Source of the DNA: Clostridiales bacterium
GTDB taxonomy: Bacteria; Bacillota; Clostridia; Oscillospirales; UBA644
Assembly (NCBI GenBank): GCA_003343705.1
Contig: QAKR01000009.1
Coordinates: 1-9,553 of the forward strand
Length of the DNA stretch: 9,553 nucleotides
Direction: 5' to 3'
Below the pieces are notes generated by a model, which ran no database searches, had not been told where the DNA came from, and saw nothing but the letters and a program-made list of their open reading frames with translations. Below, in pieces: positions 1 through 3,940 of this stretch. A program made the position numbers and the translations under genes. Position 1 is the first letter of the stretch. The number at the start of each line of letters is the position of its first letter.

Positions 1-173
1 ATGACAACCGGGATAACAAGCCCGATATCAGCCTTAGTTCTTTCGTTAAATTCTTTTGTAAATGCCATGATATTAACACCGTGCTGACCCAAGGCGGGAC
101 CAACCGGAGGTGTCGGAGTTGCTTTTCCGGCAGGAATTTGCAACTTTATATAACCTGTAATTTTTTGAGCCAT
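1..173 (-). CDS. rplK: 50S ribosomal protein L11, N-terminal part (cut by window edge)
   Basis: L11 forms the base of the L7/L12 stalk with 23S rRNA and is needed for GTPase factor function and stringent-response sensing (family knowledge). The 57 visible codons start MAQKITGYIKLQIPAGKA and continue with the proline-rich PTPPVGPALGQHGVNIMAF segment, which is diagnostic for the L11 N-terminal domain. The gene runs off the left edge, so the C-terminal RNA-binding domain is not seen. The ATG at 173 has a GGAGG Shine-Dalgarno site at about 181-186, with 7 bases of spacing. It lies 194 bases after nusG in the usual rpmG-secE-nusG-rplK order; the intervening DNA carries its own promoter candidate and leader hairpins. 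rplA and the rplJ-rplL pair would be expected beyond the edge, but this cannot be seen. Confidence 0.97.
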   Translation of the reverse strand, partial: MAQKITGYIKLQIPAGKATPTPPVGPALGQHGVNIMAFTKEFNERTKADIGLVIPVV

Positions 174-194
174 TTTTACAGCCTCCTAAATTTC

Positions 195-213
195 TTATAC
201 TGAACTCAAATAA
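195..213 (-). repeat. 19-base inverted-repeat arm in the rplK leader
   Basis: On the minus strand this reads TTATTTGAGTTCAGTATAA. It is the exact reverse complement of the minus-strand sequence at 1497-1515 in the rpmG leader. The match stops at mismatches on both sides. It ends about 8 bases upstream of the rplK Shine-Dalgarno site. Its 5' end (208-213) is also the 3' arm of the local hairpin at 208-240, so local and long-range pairing would exclude each other. The function is unknown. Confidence 0.7.
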
Positions 214-240
214 AAATATAGCCATTCTATATTTTTATTT
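208..240 (-). promoter_or_regulatory. 14-bp AU-rich hairpin in the rplK leader
   Basis: Bases 208-221 and 227-240 are perfectly complementary over 14 pairs around a 5-base loop. Only the pair next to the loop is G-C. It sits between nusG and rplK, about 35 bases before the rplK start. The stem is too AU-rich to be a confident intrinsic terminator, and a clean U tract after it is absent. It is better read as a leader structure that competes with the 19-base element at 195-213. Confidence 0.55.
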
Positions 241-262
241 TACAACAATTTATTTGTTGCAG

Positions 263-286
263 TAACGACCATCGGTCGCAGAGTTA
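263..286 (-). promoter_or_regulatory. GC-containing leader hairpin upstream of rplK
   Basis: A CGACC/GGTCG stem (266-270 with 274-278) has a 3-base loop. An alternative stacks GACC/GGTC on an outer TAAC/GTTA helix, leaving an asymmetric bulge of about 5 bases on the 5' RNA side. It is the most GC-rich structure in an AT-rich leader. L11-L1 operons are known to be autoregulated by L1 binding a leader structure that mimics 23S rRNA. Whether this hairpin plays that part is inference, because I do not recognise the L1 consensus with certainty. Confidence 0.35.
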
Positions 287-289
287 TTA

Positions 290-318
290 TTTATACTATT
301 TTTGCTTAAAACAACCAA
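290..318 (-). promoter_or_regulatory. Candidate promoter for rplK
   Basis: On the minus strand a -35 box TTGGTT (313-318) lies exactly 17 bases from a -10 box TATAAA (290-295). Transcription would start near 283 and give a leader of about 110 bases containing the hairpins at 263-286 and 208-240. The rest of the nusG-rplK gap (319-367) is very AT-rich, with a weak ATTTATA/TATAAAT hairpin (324-340) and no GC-rich terminator. Some read-through from nusG is therefore likely. Confidence 0.5.
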
Positions 319-367
319 ACATCATTTATAAAATATAAATTCAGTAATAATTAATTTGCAAATAGTA

Positions 368-892
368 TTAAAGTAAACATATGCTGTCGAGATCTACCTC
401 GGCAGGAATGTCACGACCGCCCATTGAAAGAATAACTCGAACCTTTTTATTGTTCATGTCTATTGTTTCAACTACACCGGTGAAGTCCTTCATCGGTCCA
501 GCGGTTACACGTACGTTGTCGCCCTCATTAAACGGAGCCTTGACAGTTTCAGATATAAAGTTCAGTTTTCTGACTTCATCATCTGTTAATGCCACAGGCT
601 TGCCTTCAGGTCCGACAAACCCCGTTACGCCGCGGATACTTTTAATTAATATCCATGCGTCGTCATCAATAATCATATTCAGAAGTACATAACCGGGGAA
701 AAGCTTACGTTCGGTCTCAACAACTTCGCCGCTTTCCTTAACCTCCTGCACCTTTTCTGTCGGCACACGAACATCGAAAATATATTTTTTCAAGTCACGC
801 AGCTCAACGAGCTTTTCTATGCCCGTAAGCACCTTGTTTTCGTAGCCCGAATAAGTATGGATTACATACCAGTGCGGTGTTTGATCAGCCAT
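368..892 (-). CDS. nusG: Transcription termination/antitermination protein NusG
   Basis: NusG binds the beta' clamp helices of RNA polymerase and modulates pausing, termination and transcription-translation coupling (family knowledge). The 174 residues match the family's usual length. The NGN domain spans about residues 7-110, beginning HWYVIHTYSGYENKV and including the conserved FPGYVLL at 65-71. The KOW domain follows (about 121-174), with EGDNVRVTAGPMKDFTGVV as its hallmark. The ATG at 892 has a strong GGAGGAAG site with good spacing. It begins 21 bases after secE, so the two are cotranscribed, the usual secE-nusG pairing. The C-terminus ends DSICLL. Nothing looks truncated or unusual. Confidence 0.98.
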   Translation of the reverse strand: MADQTPHWYVIHTYSGYENKVLTGIEKLVELRDLKKYIFDVRVPTEKVQEVKESGEVVETERKLFPGYVLLNMIIDDDAWILIKSIRGVTGFVGPEGKPVALTDDEVRKLNFISETVKAPFNEGDNVRVTAGPMKDFTGVVETIDMNNKKVRVILSMGGRDIPAEVDLDSICLL

Positions 893-913
893 GTTTCTTC
901 CTCCGTTAATAAA

Positions 914-1186
914 TTACTGCCCAATTTTCATAAGCAAAGATACGCCAGTTTTAAAAAGCCAGTCGATAATCCCAATGAAGATTGAACAAATCAATGCGAT
1001 AACCAATACTGTTATAGTGTTGTTTACGACCTGACTTGGAGACGGCCATACAACCTTGGTTATTTCGCTTTTCAATTCTTTGAAGAATCTTCCAATTTTC
1101 TTGAAGACGTTGGGCTTCTTGTCTTTTTTGACTTTTACCGACTTTTTGCTGTCTGAGGATTCTGCCAGCTTCTTTTCGTCAGCCAT
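914..1186 (-). CDS. secE: Preprotein translocase subunit SecE
   Basis: SecE clamps the two halves of SecY in the membrane protein-conducting channel (family knowledge). The 90-residue product has a lysine-rich cytosolic N-terminus (residues 14-30), then the conserved amphipathic segment and hinge FFKELKSEITKVVWPSPSQV (34-53). A single transmembrane helix follows at about 56-79. This is the short one-helix form typical of most bacteria outside the enterics. The reading frame is open upstream to 1261, but the extra 25 codons lie inside rpmG in another frame. The ATG at 1186 has AAGGAGG about 8 bases before it and is the better start. The gap to the rpmG stop is 13 bases, so secE is likely translated from the rpmG transcript. 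Confidence 0.96.
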   Translation of the reverse strand: MADEKKLAESSDSKKSVKVKKDKKPNVFKKIGRFFKELKSEITKVVWPSPSQVVNNTITVLVIALICSIFIGIIDWLFKTGVSLLMKIGQ

Positions 1187-1199
1187 TATAACGTCCTCC

Positions 1200-1364
1200 T
1201 TATTTCGTTTCTCTGTGAAGAGTGTGTTTCTTACAGAACTTGCAGTGTTTTTGCATTTCAAGCCTGTCAGTTGTGTTTTTCTTGTTTTTCATGGTGTTGT
1301 AGTTGCGTTGTTTGCACTCTGTGCAGGCTAACACCACTTTGTCACGGTTCCCCTTCTTAGCCAT
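1200..1364 (-). CDS. rpmG: 50S ribosomal protein L33, four-cysteine form
   Basis: L33 is a small 50S protein near the E site (family knowledge). Translation by hand gives 54 residues, starting MAKKGNRDKVVLACTECKQR and ending HTLHRETK before a TAA. Two CxxC pairs, C14-C17 and C41-C44, form a zinc ribbon, so this is the zinc-binding paralogue type rather than the cysteine-free type used under zinc starvation. The N-R-N-Y core (residues 20-23) and K-rich centre fit the family. The ATG at 1364 follows a full AAGGAGGTG site. It is the first gene of rpmG-secE-nusG, a standard order in Firmicutes. The gene is short and easily missed by length-filtered gene calling. Confidence 0.95.
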   Translation of the reverse strand: MAKKGNRDKVVLACTECKQRNYNTMKNKKNTTDRLEMQKHCKFCKKHTLHRETK

Positions 1365-1395
1365 AATATCGGCACCTCCTTAAAATACTATTCCC

Positions 1396-1435
1396 TGTTT
1401 AAAACATTGTTTAAACAAACGCAAAACGTTTTTGC
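1396..1435 (-). repeat. Two adjacent inverted repeats just upstream of the rpmG ribosome binding site
   Basis: The first is GCAAAA and TTTTGC around a 3-base centre (1421-1435). The second is TGTTTAAA and TTTAAACA around a 6-base centre (1396-1403 and 1410-1417). The second overlaps the perfect palindrome TTGTTTAAACAA at 1407-1418. They lie about 15 bases upstream of the rpmG Shine-Dalgarno site. They may be RNA hairpins or a repressor operator; the sequence does not decide which. Confidence 0.45.
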
Positions 1436-1461
1436 CATAAACGACAAAGGGATACGATACG

Positions 1462-1509
1462 TAAACTCAAAGACTTAAAGCATGCTTTTCATGTTCTTAT
1501 TTGAGTTCA
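1462..1509 (-). promoter_or_regulatory. Local hairpin that competes for the 19-base element
   Basis: In RNA, UGAACUCAAA (1509 to 1500) can pair with UUUGAGUUUA (1471 to 1462): ten pairs including one G-U. The 5' arm is the core of the 19-base element at 1497-1515. The 3' arm UUUGAGUUUA is nearly identical to the rplK-leader partner UUUGAGUUCA (210 to 201). The loop contains a CATG...CATG mini-stem. The element thus has two alternative partners, one local and one 1.3 kb downstream. Confidence 0.5.
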
Positions 1510-1515
1510 GTATAA
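1497..1515 (-). repeat. 19-base inverted-repeat arm in the rpmG leader
   Basis: On the minus strand this reads TTATACTGAACTCAAATAA, the exact reverse complement of the minus-strand element at 195-213 in the rplK leader. The pair encloses exactly rpmG, secE and nusG. A 19-base perfect match is not expected by chance in a window this size, even allowing for AT-richness. See also the local alternative pairing at 1462-1509. Confidence 0.7.
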
Positions 1516-1593
1516 AATTGCCTCCCTTGCGAAATTATTCTAATCCATATTTTATTTTACAGAGTTTTCTGTAGAACACGGATGTTGTTCAAT

Positions 1594-1622
1594 ACTATAC
1601 TTATGTATGCTATTACACACAA
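1594..1622 (-). promoter_or_regulatory. Weaker promoter candidate in the rpmG leader
   Basis: On the minus strand TTGTGT (1617-1622) lies 17 bases from TATAGT (1594-1599). It is less close to consensus than the two candidates upstream of it and may be a chance match in AT-rich DNA. Confidence 0.3.
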
Positions 1623-1675
1623 CGAGAAGCTAAAAGCTTACGGAAAAAACATATAATGTTTTAACAAGAAATAGT

Positions 1676-1705
1676 ATTATAAAGTGTAATTTTTTTTGCG
1701 TGCAA
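1676..1705 (-). promoter_or_regulatory. Promoter candidate for rpmG-secE-nusG (downstream of the stronger one)
   Basis: A perfect -10 box TATAAT (1676-1681) lies 18 bases from TTGCAC (1700-1705) on the minus strand. The -35 box sits in the centre of an inverted repeat made of T8 and A8 tracts around GCACGC (1690-1711). The flanking A/T tracts could act as a curved or UP-like element. Transcription would start near 1669 and give a leader of about 305 bases. Confidence 0.5.
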
Positions 1706-1728
1706 AAAAAAGCACCTTTATGCAAGGT
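1704..1728 (-). terminator. Short terminator-like hairpin with U8 tract
   Basis: On the minus strand ACCTT and AAGGT (1724-1728 with 1714-1718) form a 5-bp stem with a 5-base loop, followed by GC and eight T residues (1704-1711). It lies directly at the predicted start of transcripts from the promoter at 1735-1763. It could be a backup ttcA terminator or an early attenuator. The stem is short, so confidence is modest. Confidence 0.4.
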
Positions 1729-1734
1729 ATAATA

Positions 1735-1763
1735 ATTATATCATAAAAATAACAAAATTGCAA
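1735..1763 (-). promoter_or_regulatory. Strong promoter candidate for rpmG-secE-nusG
   Basis: On the minus strand TTGCAA (1758-1763) lies exactly 17 bases from a perfect TATAAT (1735-1740). The -10 box is preceded by TGA, an extended -10 element. The -35 box lies inside the ttcA terminator hairpin (1754-1781). The start would be near 1728, giving a leader of about 360 bases before rpmG. Confidence 0.6.
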
Positions 1764-1781
1764 TAGGTAAATAGCAATTTT
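1754..1781 (-). terminator. Intrinsic terminator after ttcA
   Basis: An 8-bp stem (1754-1761 with 1774-1781) with a 12-base loop is followed on the minus strand by GTTATTTTT. It begins 15 bases after the ttcA stop. A competing GCAATT/AATTGC stem (1774-1779 with 1787-1792) shares one arm. The stem has few G-C pairs, so it may be leaky. Confidence 0.5.
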
Positions 1782-1796
1782 TTTTGAATTGCAAAA

Positions 1797-2516
1797 TTAT
1801 TTTATTTCCGGCGCCCAGTTGTCTATTCCCGAACGCTGCATTGCTCCGAAAATCCTATCTTTAACGCCTTTATAATCTTTTTCCAGTGAATATAATAATT
1901 CTTTCATTTCTTGACGTTCAGTATATCCGTTTGCAGGGCAAGGATTACTTATAACAGGCAGATCGTTACGTTTTACGCAAGAGCGTACTTCACCCTCTGT
2001 CATATATATTAAAGGACGTATTAATGTTATTTCCTTACGGTCTAAATATGTTACAGGTGAAAAACATCCTAATCTTCCCTCGTGAATTAAGTTCATCATA
2101 AACGTTTCCAACACATCATCGTTATGATGCCCCAAAGCAAGTTTTGAAATACCCAACTCCAAAGCTGCATTATTGAGTGCGCCACGTCGTAGATTGGCAC
2201 AAAGAGAGCAAGGATTTTGTTCTTTACGAACGTTAAAAACAATATCGTAAATACGTGTTTTTTTTATTATATACGGAATCTGTTCCTTATCGCATAAACG
2301 CTGTATCGGTGTAAAATCCATACCGGGAGTATTGGTATCCAGGGTTATTCCAGTAACTTCAAATTTTTTTGGATAAAACATTGAAAGACGCTTAAGTGCA
2401 ACCAGTAAAAGGACTGAATCCTTACCGCCGGAGACACCGACGGCAATTTTATCACCGTCGTTTATCATGTTATAATCCTGTACAGCCCTCCGAATAGGGC
2501 TTAAAGCTTTTTGCAT
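1797..2516 (-). CDS. ttcA: TtcA-like tRNA 2-thiocytidine synthetase (PP-loop ATPase)
   Basis: Proteins of this family activate C32 of certain tRNAs with ATP and replace its oxygen with sulfur in the cytoplasm (family knowledge). The 239 residues carry the PP-loop SGGKDS (29-34), the TtcA hallmark NPCSLCANLRRG with C103 and C106, and GHHNDDVLET (129-138). A third cysteine occurs in NPCPANG (C193). In TtcA three cysteines of this pattern hold an Fe-S cluster. The protein is clearly shorter than the enterobacterial enzyme (about 310 residues), mostly by lacking terminal extensions, as is common in Clostridia. The ATG at 2516 follows a modest GGAG site. An intrinsic terminator lies immediately upstream and no clear promoter was found, so expression may rely on read-through from rplT. 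A different tRNA thiolation target cannot be excluded. Confidence 0.85.
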   Translation of the reverse strand: MQKALSPIRRAVQDYNMINDGDKIAVGVSGGKDSVLLLVALKRLSMFYPKKFEVTGITLDTNTPGMDFTPIQRLCDKEQIPYIIKKTRIYDIVFNVRKEQNPCSLCANLRRGALNNAALELGISKLALGHHNDDVLETFMMNLIHEGRLGCFSPVTYLDRKEITLIRPLIYMTEGEVRSCVKRNDLPVISNPCPANGYTERQEMKELLYSLEKDYKGVKDRIFGAMQRSGIDNWAPEIK

Positions 2517-2529
2517 ATAAAATCTCCAT

Positions 2530-2572
2530 AAAAAACAAAGGAAAACTATCTTTTAATTGACAGTTCTCCTTT
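2530..2572 (-). terminator. Intrinsic terminator of infC-rpmI-rplT
   Basis: A 14-bp stem (2537-2550 with 2559-2572, two G-U pairs) with an 8-base loop is followed on the minus strand by GTTTTTT. It is the best terminator in the window. It ends about 14 bases before the ttcA start codon, so its U tract nearly touches the ttcA Shine-Dalgarno site. Confidence 0.85.
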
Positions 2573-2614
2573 TCGTTTAATGTTCTTGTAATCTGCTTTT
2601 TAAACTTTCTTTTA

Positions 2615-2968
2615 TTAAAGAGCAGCTTTTGCTTTTTCTACGAGAGCTGCGAAAGCGGGAGCATCAGAGATAGCAAGCTCTGCCAAAACTTTTCTGTTAA
2701 GATTTATGCCGGCTTTTCTAAGCCCACAGATAAATCTGGAATAGTTAATACCATTTACCTGTGCCTGTGCAGATATACGTGTAATCCAAAGTGCACGAAA
2801 ATCTCTTTTCTTAAGCTTTCTTCCTACGTATGCGTACTGCAAGGATTTCATTACGGCTTCATTAGCAGTTCTGTAAAGTTTTGATTTGCCGCCGAAGTAG
2901 CCTTTCGCAAGTTTAAGAACCTTTTTATGTTTTTTGCGGGTCATAACCGCACCTTTTACTCTTGCCAT
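2615..2968 (-). CDS. rplT: 50S ribosomal protein L20
   Basis: L20 binds 23S rRNA early in 50S assembly and, in Firmicutes and enterics, represses its own operon by binding leader mRNA (family knowledge). The 117-residue protein has the usual family length. The N-terminal arm MARVKGAVMTRKKHKKVLKL is followed by AKGYFGGKSKLYRTANEAV and the globular part containing FRALWITRISAQAQVNGINYS. The ATG at 2968 follows AGGAGGAAG. It begins 16 bases after rpmI and is last in the infC operon, ahead of a strong terminator. The infC leader (3778-3906) is the probable target of its feedback control. Confidence 0.98.
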   Translation of the reverse strand: MARVKGAVMTRKKHKKVLKLAKGYFGGKSKLYRTANEAVMKSLQYAYVGRKLKKRDFRALWITRISAQAQVNGINYSRFICGLRKAGINLNRKVLAELAISDAPAFAALVEKAKAAL

Positions 2969-2984
2969 TTTCTACTTCCTCCTA

Positions 2985-3185
2985 TTATGAATACGGTATA
3001 AGTTTTTTAATTACCTTGGCGTTTGTTTCGTCAAGATATCCTGCCTTACGAAGGCCTCTTTTATGCTTTGTTGTCTTTTTTGTCAGAATGTGTCTTCTGA
3101 AAGCATGATTCATTTTTATTTTGCCGCTTTTTGAAGTCTTAAATCTTTTTGCTGCTCCTCTGTGAGTCTTTAACTTAACAGACAT
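2985..3185 (-). CDS. rpmI: 50S ribosomal protein L35
   Basis: L35 is a small basic 50S protein (family knowledge). The sequence MSVKLKTHRGAAKRFKTSKS matches the family's KxKTHRGAAKRF signature, and HAFRRHILTKKTTKHKR (29-45) is the other conserved block. The frame has two ATG codons, at 3191 and 3185. The Shine-Dalgarno site AAGGAG ends only 2 bases before the first but 8 bases before the second, so I start at 3185 (66 residues), which also fits the family's length. It lies between infC and rplT as in most bacteria. The 73-base gap after infC carries mutually exclusive hairpins (3209-3240) that may tune its translation. Confidence 0.96.
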   Translation of the reverse strand: MSVKLKTHRGAAKRFKTSKSGKIKMNHAFRRHILTKKTTKHKRGLRKAGYLDETNAKVIKKLIPYS

Positions 3186-3208
3186 TTTCATTTCTCCTTA
3201 CATTTATA

Positions 3209-3240
3209 TTAACGGAAAAACCGTTTACACGCGCCGTTAA
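3209..3240 (-). promoter_or_regulatory. Alternative hairpins in the infC-rpmI gap
   Basis: TTAACGG (3234-3240 on minus) can pair with CCGTTAA (3209-3215) over 7 bp. A second AACGG (3221-3225) can instead pair with the same CCGTT (3211-3215) around a T5 loop. The two folds exclude each other and lie about 12 bases upstream of the rpmI Shine-Dalgarno site. This may be an L20- or processing-related element; no known consensus was recognised. Confidence 0.45.
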
Positions 3241-3258
3241 ATGTCCGGCACAAAAGCA

Positions 3259-3777
3259 TTACTTTTCAACCTTGGGCGCTAAAATCATTATAAGTGTTCT
3301 TGTTTCAAGTTTTGCTGCTTTTTCAACATTTCCCATTTCTTTGGCACCCTCTGCAAACTTATTTAAAAGTTCGATACCAAGTTCAGGTCGCTGTATTTCA
3401 CGAGAACGTAAACGCAATGTTACTTTAACCTTATTTCCGTCGCCTAAAAACCTTAATGCATGTTTTAATTTTGTGTTAAAGTCGTGCATTTCAATGTTGA
3501 GTGAAAGCTGAACCTCTTTTAAAACAATAACCTTTTGTTTCTTTTTCGCTTCTTTTTCACGCTTTGTTTTTTCAAAATAGAACTTATTATAGTCCATAAT
3601 TTTACAAACAGGCGGGGTTGCCATAGGGGCAATTTTAACAAGATCAAGCCCTCTGTCAACAGCCATTTTTTGAGCGTCCTTTGCGGAAAAAATTCCAAGC
3701 TGCTCGCCGTTTTCGCCAATTAAACGAATTTCAGCGTCTCTGATATCCTCGTTGATTTGTACTCCTTTTGTGTTTAT
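3259..3777 (-). CDS. infC: Translation initiation factor IF-3, probable AUA start
   Basis: IF3 binds the 30S subunit, keeps subunits apart and proofreads the start codon (family knowledge). Starting at ATA (3777) gives 172 residues, the usual length. The N-domain (about 1-70) includes VQINEDIRDAEIRLIGENGE and PPVCKIMDYNKF (55-66). A lysine-rich linker follows (about 70-83), then the C-domain with KEVQLSLNIEMHDFNTKLKH. The open frame extends to an ATG at 3846, but those extra 23 codons cover the leader terminator and the Shine-Dalgarno GGAGGTG itself, so they are not plausible coding sequence. No ATG, GTG or TTG lies between that site and the first conserved residues; ATA is 9 bases after GGAGG. 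Rare start codons in infC are a known autoregulation device, since IF3 rejects them. Confidence 0.95.
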   Translation of the reverse strand: MNTKGVQINEDIRDAEIRLIGENGEQLGIFSAKDAQKMAVDRGLDLVKIAPMATPPVCKIMDYNKFYFEKTKREKEAKKKQKVIVLKEVQLSLNIEMHDFNTKLKHALRFLGDGNKVKVTLRLRSREIQRPELGIELLNKFAEGAKEMGNVEKAAKLETRTLIMILAPKVEK

Positions 3778-3906
3778 AACCGAACACCTCCAAAATAATA
3801 AAAAATAAACAGGTGAAAAAGAACGCTCTTCACCTGTAAACATCAAAAGATATTAACCGTGCAGCGAAGCTGCAGTGGTGAGAACTAAGTTCTTCTTCAT
3901 TGTACT
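3778..3906 (-). promoter_or_regulatory. Structured infC leader, probable L20-type autoregulatory leader
   Basis: The leader runs from the predicted start near 3906 to infC. It holds AGAAC/GTTCT (3881-3893), TGCAGC/GCTGCA with a 3-base loop (3860-3874) and a terminator just before the infC Shine-Dalgarno site. UCACC at 3881-3877 can pair with GGUGA of the terminator's 5' arm, a possible antiterminator. In Bacillus the L20 protein binds such a leader and triggers early termination of infC-rpmI-rplT. Assignment here rests on gene context and layout, not on a covariance-model match. Confidence 0.6.
3796..3837 (-). terminator. Attenuator (intrinsic terminator) ahead of infC
   Basis: ACAGGTGAA (3829-3837 on minus) pairs perfectly with TTCACCTGT (3809-3817) over 9 bp with an 11-base loop, followed by TTTATTTTTTATTATTTT. 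It precedes the infC Shine-Dalgarno site by only about 8 bases. Being upstream of its gene, it works as an attenuator. It would also stop read-through from the membrane-protein gene upstream. Confidence 0.75.
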
Positions 3907-3911
3907 GAGTT

Positions 3912-3940
3912 ATTATAGCATATTTTTCAGCGATTGTCAA
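3912..3940 (-). promoter_or_regulatory. Consensus sigma-A promoter of infC-rpmI-rplT
   Basis: On the minus strand TTGACA (3935-3940) and TATAAT (3912-3917) are both perfect and 17 bases apart, with a TGC before the -10 box (extended -10). The -35 box overlaps the last codons of the upstream membrane-protein gene, whose stop codon is at 3927-3929. Start expected near 3906. Confidence 0.9.

Larger units (their letters stand above)
1365..1728 (-). promoter_or_regulatory. Long hairpin-rich leader of rpmG-secE-nusG
   Basis: This is the bulk of a 432-base gene-free stretch (1365-1796). No credible protein gene, tRNA or rRNA was found in it. From the promoter side it contains AAGCT/AGCTT (1627-1639), GAACA/TGTTC (1574-1590) and TACAGA/TCTGTA (1558-1573). 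Next come the 19-base element (1497-1515), which has a local partner at 1462-1471, and GCAAAA/TTTTGC (1421-1435). Last is TGTTTAAA/TTTAAACA (1396-1417), whose 3' neighbour is a 12-base palindrome TTGTTTAAACAA (1407-1418). So many structures ahead of a 54-codon gene suggest post-transcriptional control, but I do not recognise a named leader family. Confidence 0.5.

Noticed and set aside
1187..1261. Extension of secE to an upstream ATG at 1261.
   Set aside because: The extra 25 codons lie inside rpmG in another frame, and the ATG at 1186 has a strong Shine-Dalgarno site and a family-like N-terminus.
195..1515. The 19-base inverted repeat as ends of a mobile element or invertible segment.
   Set aside because: No transposase or recombinase lies inside; the enclosed genes are essential and in their conserved order and orientation, and no target duplication is visible.
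3853..3900. A 15-codon ORF (MKKNLVLTTAASLHG) in the infC leader, starting about 6 bases after the predicted transcript start.
   Set aside because: It has no Shine-Dalgarno site and its codons are the same bases that form the leader hairpins. No run of regulatory codons is present, so it is most likely coincidental.
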